Origin: Monomorium pharaonis
Taxonomy: Eukaryota > Arthropoda > Insecta > Hymenoptera > Formicidae
Length of the DNA stretch: 64,000 bases
Reading direction: 5' to 3'
Assembly: GCF_013373865.1 (NCBI RefSeq)
Contig: NC_050477.1
Location: 1,694,763 to 1,758,762 of the forward strand
Part shown: piece by piece, positions 22,830 through 35,500 of the stretch
How the letters are laid out: every line of letters starts with the position of its first letter
Numbering within the stretch: the first letter of the stretch is position 1
The notes under the pieces: model-generated
The model's input: only the letters and a program-made list of their open reading frames with translations
What the model was told of the DNA's origin: nothing
Databases searched by the model: none
Position numbers and translations under genes: made by a program

Positions 22830-24225
22830 TAATTAATATACTTTGTTATCCGGACTTTTTCTATGTTTAATGTAAATGTTTATTGAGGCGATAAAATTGA
22901 TGCTTTCTTTACCTGCAAAATGTTTGTTCCTTTCGTGGTGTGAAAATACATATTGCAGACAAATTAGTGGTAATATTCTCTCACGTTAGATATTATAGTG
23001 CACTTAAATGCGCATATTAACATATTCAATATCGCCAATCGGGTCGATCCGATCGATGGAGAAAGTAGTTGCGTATGGAAATATTATGCCTGTCCGCGAG
23101 GAAGGCGAGCAAACGGACGGCGGATTGTGTGAAATTTCAAGAGACAAAGATTTATCGATCGTCTAGCCGATTGATCAAACCCGGTGCACGCGATACACGC
23201 GACGAGAATAGTTTGACCCAGACCTTAAGAGAGATCCCCGAGGTCGGCAGCCGCGCGAGCGCCGAGCAGCTTTTACATTTCGTTCGCTCCCGGCCTTGAT
23301 GACGCATCAGATTTAAGCTTCTTCACTCCCGAAACTTGGACATCCCAGAGAGAAAAAAAAAAGATCGTCCACCCTCACGTAAGAGAGACCGAGACGGGAG
23401 TAAAAAGCTATATTTACATTTTTCCTCGCTCAGCCTTGACGAGCGACAGAGCGGTGGAGATTTAAGCTCTTCGGCCAAATCCATCTCGACAGAGAGCGTT
23501 ATCCCCTGCGAAGGAGAGACAAAAAATAAATACGAGACAAGGTTGCATCGATTTAATCTCCCGCTGACGAGGAATCGTTTGTTTGGTTTCAGGGAAAGCG
23601 GTCGTTTGGCGCAGCGCAGCATCAGCCCGAGAGAAAGAAAAGAGGCACGGATAAACTTCAATTTCCGTGAAAAGACTCCGACGTCCTCGTCATCGCCGTT
23701 GTCGTCGTCCTCGCCGATCGTCGACCCCATTACGCGTGGTTCTCGACTCGGAAATGCCTCTCGGGGGATCGTCGGGGAGAGAAGGAGGCTCGCGACGAAG
23801 CTGGCGCGACAGAGCGCGTGAGCTTGCGGCGATGTGAAGCGGCGTGGACAAGCAGGAGGAACGACCGAACGCCGCTGGACTTCGAAGGGAATGAGCTATG
23901 GGTATCCGCTCCTGAGCGTACGATCGGAGCGATGCGTTTTCACTCTACCAGCCGGCTTCCATTACTCGCCGAGTAACCGAGCCCGAGATACACGCAGCGC
24001 TGAGGCGGCAGCGGTCGAGGTCCTTCGGGGGAGATAAGGCCATCAGGACGAGAGATCCGCGCGTTTCTTTAATGGACGTTGCGCCGATCCTCTCCTCGTT
24101 GCATTCTGCCGCTGCCGAGTCGCCCGTTCGCGAGGAAGAAAACAAGATTCGAGAGGAGGAAGAGAGGGACCTTGAGATCTCCTCGCTTGCTGCGAGGGTT
24201 TTATGGATATACCGGAGGGGTTCTA

Positions 24226-24230
<5 letters not shown>
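22830..24230. other. Upstream flank of the ADAMTS gene, GC-rich, no gene confirmed
   Basis: From 23.05 kb the sequence becomes CpG-rich, with many GAGAG/CTCTC motifs. A 161-codon + strand frame (23336-23821) is Ser/Arg/Lys-rich, has no domain and overlaps a 135-codon frame on the other strand, so it is not called a gene. The block is plausible promoter-proximal DNA. Confidence 0.45.

Positions 24231-24265
<35 letters not shown>
24231..24265. repeat. (CT)17 microsatellite / GAGA tract upstream of ADAMTS
   Basis: An uninterrupted CT dinucleotide run about 240 bp before the first ATG. GAGA repeats bind GAGA factor-type proteins in insects, so it may be a promoter element; function is inference. 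Confidence 0.8.
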
Positions 24266-24267
<2 letters not shown>

Positions 24268-24376
24268 CTCTCGCGCGCTTACCTCGGAGTATCCGCGCGA
24301 TAATCTTCCAATGACGCGGTCAGGATGATCGATTGACGCGCGGCGAGATCGATGCGGGATCGATCTCTCGGTGATG

Positions 24377-24407
24377 TATACATATAGATACCGAGTATAT
24401 TACAGTG
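24377..24407 (+). promoter_or_regulatory. Candidate TATA box and initiator (or splice acceptor) near ADAMTS start
   Basis: TATACATATA at 24377-24386 lies 27 bases before an ACAGTG initiator-like motif (A at 24404), about 100 bases before the ATG at 24503. The same ATTACAG can be read instead as the acceptor of a 5' UTR intron whose donor is at 17903. Sequence cannot separate the two readings. Confidence 0.3.
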
Positions 24408-24502
24408 ATCGCTCTCTCGAATAGCGCGCGAGGTAACGCTTGAACGCTGAAAGCGCTCGCGGACGAATAGATGCGCGTGCACCAGTGGAAACCGCAGTCG
24501 AG

Positions 24503-24764
24503 ATGTCGCGAATTACGAATCGCGTCGCCACGATTGGCGCGGCCCTCGCCATCGTCCTGCTCGTGATACTCCTGGTGTTCCTCTGGTCGGACGTGCGCAA
24601 CGTCGACAGGATCGAGAGTCTCGGCCGGATACGGAAGAATTCTACGGCCGAGCCTGCGGTCAATGAGACGCGGGGGAAGCTGTGGATCGCCAGTGGCCTA
24701 CGCATCGCCACGACGGATTTGATCACCACGTTCGAGTCCATCGAGCAGAATCTCACGAACGAGG
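24503..24764 (+). CDS. ADAMTS9: ADAMTS exon 1: signal sequence/anchor and start of prodomain
   Basis: The ATG at 24503 begins MSRITNR, then a 21-residue hydrophobic run (residues 8-28, VATIGAALAIVLLVILLVFLW), then SDVRN and a polar prodomain start with Asn-Ser-Thr and Asn-Glu-Thr glycosylation sequons. The frame upstream has no other ATG before it. The exon ends in phase 1 at a GTGAGT donor (24765). The hydrophobic run is long, preceded by Arg, and followed by Trp-Ser-Asp without a clear small-residue cleavage motif, so it could act as an uncleaved anchor; a normal signal peptide remains the family expectation. Confidence 0.88.
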
Positions 24765-27700
24765 GTGAGTTCGAAATTCCTAAAATTTTAAAAATCTCAA
24801 GATGTAAATGTACACGCATTTTTCTGCAAACGTGACAAGAGCTCTTTTTAGACCTAAACGAATAATATCGTGAGGATTTATCGACAATAGACTAGTGCGC
24901 TCGATTGAGGAAGAATTTTAGCACGCATCTCGAGCACTGAGGCCACTAATCAAAGCGCGCACACTCATGTTCGCAGGGAAGGAAAAAATTTACTGCTGCA
25001 TTTGAAAAAACTTAGCTAAATACAGATCAGAAGCTAACTTTATGCTGGACCATCAAAGTAATTGTGTAGGAATTTCAAGTATGACGATATTGCTGGAAAA
25101 AGTTCTAGCTGCCACAAATAATTATTTGATGGTCCAACGTAATTATTTCCAGCAAAAATTTTTTTCTCCGTGCACAAGCTCCTTCTCGCGGTTCTTACGG
25201 CTACGTTCGTTTCTTTGTAGACTTTCGCTCCGCGAGAGACAGAAATATCCTTCAGCCCAAGAACATTTCCGTTCGGTGCTTAGCTTTCATCATCAGATTT
25301 AAATTATAAATCGCTTAAGTGATCTCGCTTATTTTTATAAGCACTTCAAGTACGTTATTATATGTTACTATCAAACCGCGGAGAGACTTTTTTTTTCCTC
25401 TCTGCCGCAGAAACGGCGCGCGTGTTGAATCGTTAAAATTCTAATAGCCACGATAAGGCGCTGTGTCAATACTCAGCCGGCTCTCCTGGGACGGACGGCC
25501 GTCTCGTGGATGCTTTCGATATTCTTAATGCGCAGCGTATAAAGGAATGTGCGCCATGCATTATTATACCGTGTAAGCACATAGACACGCGGGAGCGTGT
25601 ATAAAATCGTATTATACGTTTAATGGCAAAACATCCGTGTTTCCATGCAGAAACGTCCGCGCGGCTTCGTCAGCAGGCCGCATCTCGCCTGTTGCATATC
25701 CTTCTTTTGCAACTCGTGATTTTCTTCTTGCGCAAAAATACAATAATTATCCGCACGAAAGGTGCGAGGTCTGCGGCGAGAAGGCTATTTTTAATGGCTT
25801 ACCTCTCCCCCCCCCTCTCTCTCTCTCTCCTCTAATCAACCGAGTATTTTTTTTTTTTCTAAATTTTTACACACAGAAACGCGAGCGCGCGGGTACGCGC
25901 GTTTTTCGTTTCGCCGTTTTCCAAGCACGAGGATCACGTCCGCGAGACTCGGAAATCCAAGGTATCTTTTTCGGCTGTTACGAAACCCTATCCTCCTCCG
26001 TTCCCAAGCGAATGTTCCGAGAAGCGATATCGTTGTAATGAGGTAGATATACGCTTTCGCGAAATTTGCCGGCAGGCTCGTTCACTAAAAACGCATACAA
26101 CGCATAATCGCGGCTGCCTCGTGTGACATTGCGCGCGCGTTGATAAGACCCCCGTATTCCTCGTCGCACGGCCACGTTGGCACCGTGACACAAACATCGC
26201 GCCCACACGGGCGTAGGATAAGACCGCACGTACACGACACGGGCGTCCGGCGGCCGGCCGTCCTCGGCGGAAGGGAGGAGGGAGACGTTGATGTAACTAA
26301 AAGTTACAGGCCGCCGCGTTCGCGCGAGCCGCCAAAAGTGCGTACGTCGCGATGGCTTCGGGTTTCTGCCGGGGTCAGCAGACGTGGGATATCACGCGTT
26401 CGACTAAGCACAACGTCGTCCTCCCTGTTAGGCGTCTTTTACCGCGTTTCGTTTCCGAGCACCTCGATCTTCGAACGCCTTCCCTTCGTCGCCGACGAGA
26501 GCCCTCGGCTCTCGGCAGGAGAGAGAACGTGGAACGAAACGAATTTACGAGGATTACACATGGATGCGATGGTGCGAGTTCTCCTGACAGACGTAACGTA
26601 AATTTAACTGTCTGTTCAGTGTCTTTCACGGCAACTTTGAAAGCAGAGATTTTTGGAAAAGAAACAGTTTGGATTTAACCCAGGAATAGTCATCTAATTT
26701 TTTATTAATTATAATTAAGAATCTTTTATACATACATATATTCAATATTCTTTTTTTAAGTAAAAGAATAACAAAAATAGGTTGTCAGTACAGGGAACTG
26801 CTAAACTTTATTTTCTCGCTGTTAAAATATAAAAATCAGGTGATTATTCTCGGATTGAAGGTCTCGCGAGAGACGGATGGATTTTTTTTACAAACATTTC
26901 TATTAAAAAATTCATAATTTGTTGTATCACTCTTGCCAATTTAAATGTTTCGTAAAAACCGCTGACGCTGCCCGCCTGTCCGTGTATTACGCGGTTTTTA
27001 TCTATTCGCGAAAGGCGAAACGCTCGTCAAAGTTGTCTTCTACATCGCGTCCGCGTCGCCATGTTCGATTTTGTAATTTTCCCCCTTCGGGTATACTTTA
27101 ATTGTTCACGCGCCGTTTCCTGAGTTCCATTACAAGTCGCTCTTGGACTACGGCTCTAAAGTGTTGCGTGCCGTTCAGGCGAGGCCTTGATTGCTAGTCC
27201 ATATTAGCCGGCATGATGCAGCAACGTGCTGGCATCGCACCGTCTCTCCGTAAATGTACGGTGTAACGCACGTACGAATGCAGGTAACGCACCTACGGAA
27301 ATTCTTTATTGACGAGCTTGTCCAAGTCACCGTGTATCACTATCTCGGCTCGGCGAGCTAGACGTGGAATGTGTAAAAAAAAAAAAGAAACGAAATGCAC
27401 GTCGTTACGTGTTTGCACAAACTTTATCCGCGAGATCTCCGGATCTTCCAATTTAATCTTTGACACCCAACGACTCGAACACGACGTTCACGCAACAGAT
27501 CCGTTGATCGAGGAGAAAGAGCAATCCTGTGTAGTGATGTCTGTACGTCCCGTAAAAGTATCCGCTGGCCATCTGGGACGAAGGTGTTTGATCAAGGAAC
27601 TTCATTCTTCATTCATCTAGCTCCCACGCATCTTTCTTTCTTAATAGGCCGACCGGTTATTAGAAGGCGACGTCGATAAATTTTAAACGGGGACGTCGAT

Positions 27701-30700
27701 GGTAATTTGTTACGACTACTTTATGCGCCGTGTATGAATAATTTTGACTTAATGGGCTCCATGAAATTCTAAAGGAAGCGTATCTGCACTGACTTTAGAT
27801 TTCAGCATAAAACTTGTAACGTAAAAAGCCACACGCATTGTTGAGGGCATTTTGATTGAGCGACGTGTCTTCCTGGTGTATGGATCGTGTATTAACATTT
27901 AACACGCGGCTCGTATTTAGATACTCGGAAGCTATAAACGAGGCTCGAAATAGACTGGACAAAATTTGTTTCGACAGATGCGAGAGAGCACGTTGTTGTT
28001 TGGTTAAACAGACGCACACAGGTAGATCCTCGAAACGTCGTATCTTCGATTGGCCTTTGATTGAAGAACCGGGGGTGATATTTGAGGCGTCTTGGAAAGA
28101 TTTACTCGGGCGCGGACGGGGAGGATCGGCCGCGAGTGCACAGGATGCGATATTGCTGCCAGACGTTTAAAGCTTTTGTCCGTAAACATTTCGGTCGATC
28201 CACGGAACTCGGACCTCACTGTGTGTACGCCTCGTTGCAGGATATATCGGTCGCACCGGTCATAATTTACGTCTGAGACTATATTCGAGTTAAAATAGCC
28301 AAAGCCAGCTGGTACTCCGGGATGATACGACGGATAACGTTCGACGGTCTTGAACTTTAATGGCACCAATGCCGCCCGCAATTTTATTTGCCACCTTTGC
28401 TTCCCGTTAATCGCCTTTTGCGCTTGATTTATTTGACATTGGGTTGGAAGCTTTGCTTCAATTTGCTTCAGTTTTAGGGATAAAACAAATTATTATATTT
28501 TACTTAATTTTTCCGTGACCTTTAAAAATGGTATTTAATCTTCCTCTTCTAATTGAGAACCAACTATTTTTTTTTAATTATAAACGAACTGCAGGCTACA
28601 GAAATCTTTGAGAAGAGAGAATAAAAATCTCGGGAAATAAGAATGATAAGTCTATTTACTAACTTTGTAGTATTTAATGTATACTTTGTGCAAGTATTCA
28701 AATTTAATAATCATTGACATTACTTACTGGCGTTTCCCGATCAATCGACCGGGACCGTTGCATAATTTCTGCAGTATCTAATCTAGTTCAGTAATAATAA
28801 CGGCGGCAAGTGTTTTTTTATTGTCGCTATTCAGGGTAAACTGCTGTACGCCAAACTTATTTGCCGTGCTGACGCTGCAGTTGACTCTGCGAAGTGAGAT
28901 ATAATTTACTGCCTTCGTGAAACGTGTCTGTATTAAAAGTTATTAACATGATTCGCTGAGATCATATGTTTGTTCGATGAAACTAGGTGTAGCAAGTTAT
29001 AACTTACACTTGCGTAAGCGCAATGTGTTTCTATCTTGGCTTGTACCCAGGAAAGACCTTTCTCCACACCCTTTTTGGATCTCCGTTTTTTTTTTTTCTT
29101 CACGTCGCCTCAAAGGTGAGCAGTTAACGAGACGCGAAGTAGATTTTATCGGTATATATATATTTAAAAGTCACAAGGAGGCGGATTATGTTGCCACACA
29201 CGTGTACGTAGTTAACAATTAATTCGATTGTACGTAGCGGAACATTTCCCCACGATTGAGTCAATATAAATTAATGACGCTTGACTAAGCCGGTACGATT
29301 GAACGATTTCTCCTCGAGCTTTCGAGAGAGTTTAATGTGCAATTTTATCTTAATTGAAAAAGTACGTTTTGCGGAAAATTATTTTCAGTTCGTCTTCCGT
29401 GTCTTCCGACCGGATGACTTACGTTTCTCTCTCTCTCTCTCTCTTTCTCTCTTTCTCTCGTGTGTTCCCGCGCTCGTGTTTCGATACAGTAATTAAACGG
29501 CAACGCACGCGGGACACTGCAGACATTCTTTCTCTCACAAACAGTGTTCGCCTTGTGGCACGGCAGAGGAAGGCGAATGAGTGTCACTCGACACAGAACC
29601 AAGATGTCGGTCGAAACGTAAACGTTTACGCGAGAGGAGCGCGGGTCTGGCAGTAACGAGAATGGATCTTTTGTACGGGAAAGACAATGTCACCCAAACG
29701 CCACGGTTCAACGACACGTGACAGAGATCACTCATTGCAGGTTCGCGGAATGTTTTCCTAAGGATGACTTCTTTAAATCTCACGAGATAGTGTAAGCGTT
29801 AACGAGAGATTATTCTAAATTTATCTTAATTCGCGTTGCGAAAACATTAAAAATATTGATAATTTGATAATCCTTATCAATCCGTTTTTTAAAACATTTT
29901 TATTAAATGTAAACGGTCTGCTCGGATTCTATACAGAACAGATGAATTGGATAAAACTCAAGCAGGACGTATTACATTTATATTTAATGACCGTTAACAT
30001 TTCCTATGATGTATAAAAATATTTATTAAAATAACTGTTTAATGATTATTTATTAATTATTGAAATGTCCTTGTACAAGAATGATAGAGAAAAAAAACCC
30101 GTTAAAATAGACGTTGTATTAAGATACATTTATTAAAAATAATTTACAAAACGTATCGAATTTTTAACGTGTTTGAATTTAACTCTGTTGCTTGGATAAA
30201 AGTTTTGCGGATATTGAAATAAATCTTGTCTCTGCCTTTTCTTTCTTATTTATTAGCGCTAAGAAGGAACGTTTCGAGCAACACGAAACCGCTCTGCGTA
30301 ATGTATGCTTTAAGTGATTGGCTATCTAGTTTTTGTTCTCTCTTCTTTTCGACGTAATTACAAAGATATGATTATGTGCGTGTAACGTTGCAATTTAGTA
30401 CTCATTATTTAATATCACGTTACTATGTACGATACCTGACAGGCGAGGCTGGTATTCGCGATAGAGCTCTATTATCGTTTTAACTTTTAATTATGCAATT
30501 ATGATGATTGTTGCAGCTATTATCAAGATATACAGAAAAAGTTTAAAATATACTATGAAAAAGAGCAATTGGCGTTTCTTACGCAAAAGAATTGTGGAAT
30601 ATTCCAAGGACTCCTTACTTCACTGTACGTAGGTTTCTGAAAAAAACGATTCGGTACCATCAACTTTAGCCTTTTCGTTTTTTTATCGAGTAGAATATAA

Positions 30701-31628
30701 AATAATTAAATAATTTTCCAAGTTAACATCTCGTTGGACAAATGATTATTTTGTAAGCCCTTGCTTTTTTAATATCTTTCCGGGTGAAACGCAAGAGATA
30801 AAAAAATATATGATATGATCTTAACATCGCACTTAAAATGCAGTCGATATTTATGGCCCGCGCACTTTGACTCGTACGTCTCGCTTGGAAATGGAACGGA
30901 AACGGTTATTGTTGCCTACGGGCAGCAGGGCAGGGGATTCTTTTTTGCGGATTTTAGGGCGCAAAACAAACGTGTCGTTCGCGAGGGGGGTGGTAAAGCC
31001 GCACGTCCGGCACGTTTCCGTCGGTGTTTTCAGGAATATCCCGCTTTATGGATGAACTCTGCAACCGAGGAGGTTGAAACGGATAATTACTATTGCTACC
31101 CGACGAGTTTCGACAAACAGCACAACGAAATCCATCGTGCGACGTGACGAAAACGTAAACACCGTAACCCCCGCGCCGGATTCGCGATGACGTTTATTTC
31201 GAAATGCCAAACATTTCGCGTATTTTTAAGCTCGCTCGACGACGGTACGGCAGTCTCCGTGCATTTCTGTTTTAGGCTGATATCCACGCATGACCATTCT
31301 CGATTTTCAAGATCGTCCTGAATAACGCTTTAAGATGCTAATACGGCTTTGTGATTGGTTTACGACGTCTCGAGACTGTACTTAACAATAAGATGGACTT
31401 AAAGTGTAAGAATGAACTATGAATAGCGGCCGTTGCATGGAGAATGGTACTGGAGGAAGATATCGTAAACACCGCAATGTTCGTTAGATGGATATTTATG
31501 CATTGCATCCGCGCGCATATTCCTTCTCATCTTTATCTTCTTTTTATTGCAGGTCTTTGTTCTCTACATTGACACTAACGTAAGGCGAGATCTTAATGTT
31601 CCTTTTAGCTGGCAGACTCTGTTGTTCT

Positions 31629-31701
<73 letters not shown>

Positions 31702-32540
31702 TTCTCTTCCTTCAAATGGGCTTTTAAAAAATTGCAATTAAATCACCGCGGCCGGTGATGACAGTAATTCGACGTTTAATATATACTGTGTATTTTATTA
31801 AAGAACAGGCAAACAATTATATTACAAAAGTACACACTTGAACTGTAGTTATGAAAAAGATCCTTCCCATCGTCAAATTTCAGTAAGTCGTATGCGCAAT
31901 CACGCGGACGGAAACGCGCAGCTCCGTCGAATTTTCAATGAGAGAGAGGCTCGATTCAGAATCGTCCGCGGATCAAAGTGCGATTGTTCCAAGACCATTT
32001 ATATCTATCCCGTATCTATAAACGTGACGTCGATTCGAGAGGAATCGCTCGCCTGCGTTGCTGAAGATCTATTCAAACGGGGGGGGGGGGAGGTAGTTGC
32101 GTAATGCGTATACGCGAAAAGAAAAAAAAACTCGATTACGCGCGCGCGTTCTGATGATAGAAAGGAGAGACACGCTCGCCGCGCGCCTCATTACGTTTAA
32201 ACGCGTCACAATGACGGACACGTGAATGATCTCGTTGTCCGCGCGAACGTGTACCGCACAACGGCGATGATGCGGCTATGCAAATCCGCGGGTAGACTCC
32301 ATTCTAACGCATTCACGCCGTGTACGCTGACAACAAACGAACGGATAACAACGGATAACTACTCAACGCCCGGCGACAGCCTCTCGCTCTCTGTCTCCGC
32401 GTCTCGGAGGCCCAAGACGAACCCGCCTGGTCTTCACCGCAGGTCTCGTCTCGCCTTCCCATTTGAATATATATCCCCGTGTGTTAACGTCCCGGGATTG
32501 TGCAACGCTCCGCACTCACGAACAAGCTAGAGCCGCGACG

Positions 32541-32571
<31 letters not shown>

Positions 32572-35500
32572 CACGTGCTCGCGTGCAGGTTTTGCAACCG
32601 GGAGCTTATAATCTACGCCGGCGCGCGCGACACGCTGTGCCCCTTTGTCCCGTAATCTTTCACGGTACCGTACACGTGCGTGCAGCTGCACGACGTCGAG
32701 GCTTAGTCCCTCTCTTACGAGCACGCGATCCCTCGATATAACTTTATATACGAGAGGAGAGGCAGAGAAAAAAAGAACCCGGAACGCCACGGAGGACCGC
32801 GGGTGTGCGGTACGCACGGGCGGGACCGTAAATTCGATTCGCGAGGCATTCGCGGTTTATCTCGTGACCCGTGATTCAGGCCTGACATTCGATACGTCTC
32901 GCGAAAACTGTCGTGCGTAATTATAGAACCGTTCGTGCGTGCGTGCGTGCGTGTGCTATGTGTTTCTCCAGACGCCGTACTACTACTACTACTAGCAGGA
33001 CACGGCGTCTTATAGGGCGTAGAGCTTGATATAATTAGGCGAGACGATTTCCACCGCGCTTATTCCGCGAACAATTTCCTCAAGGTCCCGCCGCGCTGTG
33101 TTCCACGATCCGCCGTTAAATTTAAATTAGCCTAATCTGGCGCTCCCGTGTGTAATAAACGCCCGATATGTAGTAGCGTAAGAAGGACGTAAATTGCACA
33201 CCGGAGACACCGGATTGCGTCGCAGTCCAGGTGCAGAAACATCCGTAGACCGTGTACTGGCCGATTATTGCGCGCAGTTACCAGGTTTATATTGGTAGAT
33301 TGGCTCCTTCAGCTGGTTAGTAATTAGCGTCAGTCAACATTCGAACGTATAAAGCGGTTTTATCTTTGGATGAGTCATTAGCGTTGCCACTCGAAGAAAA
33401 AGATCTGCGATTGATAATAAAACTTTAAGCGTGGCGGTTAAGTAACTGACGATCTTCAGAAGAAGAAAAACTACAAGGGACACCAACAGGAAATGAAACG
33501 ACACAGTCTTCCCTGTTTATGCACAGAAAAAACGGTTTTGCTGAAGTACCTAAAAACTTAGCTATAAATATAGAAACAAATTTAAAAATAATTTTATTGG
33601 ATCATCAAAGTAATTATATGTAGAAGGTTACAAAGAGTTTTAACACTCTAGCAACCAGTTTGTGTATCCTACGCAATTATTTTAATTTTATGTAAATTTA
33701 TGGATACTCTTCTCAGCTAAATCGTTCTTTCTGTTGAAGAAGACGTTTTATATCAAATTACTCATATAAATTTTTTAAATCTTGGTTTGATTATTTTTCT
33801 TTCATTTAATTTCTTGTTTTGTGAATTTATTATTACGAGCAATTATCAGTTTGAAAATAATGCAAATAGATTAAAATTCGGGCGTGAGTTGAGCGAAAGC
33901 AAGCGTTATACGATTAATTATTATTTTTTGTTTCAGTACTTCCTGAGGGAATACAGAAAACAAAGGAATTTAATAGTACAGCGTCGATCGACTTATTGCC
34001 GTCCGCTAAAGATAATCTGGAGTATGTCAAACCTTTAAAAATTAGTCAAAATCAGTATGAAGACCCACGTAAGTATCTCACGTACATGTAGAAAAATACC
34101 ATTGTTGTATTAAAAACAACGGTTTAATTTTTATCATAATGTAATCCTTCTTGATAATCATCCCAAAAAAGAATTAGCAGTAAAATTAATATTTTTCTGT
34201 GTGCATAAATAAAATCTTTAGTTTCGTTTATAATACCGATATTATATGAATCTATAATAAATATTTTTAAAAACGCTAATAAAACATGTATGCATTTGTA
34301 TATTCAAGAAATTTTGCATATAAAAATGTCTAATTAGACATGTTATTGTATAGAAAATACGGATGTATCAATGTATAGCGAGATTAAAAAATTTTACTAA
34401 TAGATGTTTGACCCCCTCTGATACTACTCTATGTTGTCCGCAATTTGCAATATTTGACAAAGTCCTCTTTTCAGCCGAGCAGTTCTCCACGGCGAAGAGG
34501 CATCACAGTGGCCACTTTCGGCACGCGACTGCCGAAGTCTGGGACCCTCATCCGCAATACGAATTCACCGCCTTCGGAAGGCGATTTCGTTTGCGTTTGG
34601 CCCACGACGCCAGTTTCGTATCTCCCGACATAAAGGTGAGGATCGATTGACTGGCATTCCTTTGTGTTGCTAAATCATCTTACGCGATGATTGCCTATAA
34701 AATTTTATTATACTGCCTTTTTATCGTCGCGATATCTTTGTGCAAAAACCGAAGAGAAAGAGAGCGAAACGAAAGAACTAAGGCCGCGTCTCCGGTGGGC
34801 TTTGTTCCGCTACTTAATTGACAACCTTAATTATCCTCTTCAACGAATGACATTGACGCAGGTGACACACATGAGCGAGAACACAACTAGGCGGGAACAT
34901 GCCGGTCATCACTTGGGCTGCTTCTACAGCGGGTCAGTCGATGGCGATCCAAGTTCAGCGGTCAGTGTCAGCCTTTGTCACGGAATGGTGAGTCAGAGAT
35001 CAAGCTTCAGAAAAAAGACCGTCGTCCCGCGATTCTTTATATGCGTGTCGCGCGCATAAGCCAAGTTAATTCCAACGGATTGCGAGGATGATAAATCTGC
35101 TCGCGGCTTGCGTTTCGTAGCGTTCGAGTGGAGTAACACGAAGTCGCGTGTTGGGACAGCTAGATGTATTTTTCATCGTTCAGTGAATATACTTTCAGGC
35201 AATCGTTATGACTAGTGTAATTCACGAAAATTTGGGGGGGGGAGGGTTTTCTTGTTTTTTTTCTTTAACGCATTTTTTCGGTCTTTTATGTCAATAATTT
35301 AAAGATTTTTTTTACATTTAAAAGTTCTAATAAATAGCAATCAAGTCTGTTGTCATTATCACAGTCGTTTTTTTTTCATATTTTTTATTTAAAAGAAAAG
35401 AAAACACGGCTGTTTTTATCTCGATCTTATTTTTCGAGAAAATTAAAAAACATTAATTATGAATGTTATTTTAGTTATTGTTAAAAATATAGGCAGACGT

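Larger units (their letters stand above)
24765..33936 (+). other. ADAMTS intron 1 (9.2 kb)
   Basis: No coding exon was recognised inside. It holds a MITE (24972-25174), a second MITE just before exon 2 (33521-33736), CT tracts at 25815-25830, 29426-29459 and 31631-31698, a G11 run at about 32070, a (CGT)8 run near 32540-32564 and a (TAC)5 run near 32976. CpG-rich patches (25.4-27.6, 28.0-28.4, 30.8-33.2 kb) alternate with AT-rich ones and may hold enhancers or alternative first exons. The numerous short ORFs here overlap one another on both strands. Confidence 0.6.

Noticed and set aside
23336..23821. 161-codon + strand open frame
   Set aside because: Ser/Arg/Lys-rich, no recognisable domain, overlapped by a 135-codon frame on the other strand in CpG-rich DNA; best explained by composition.
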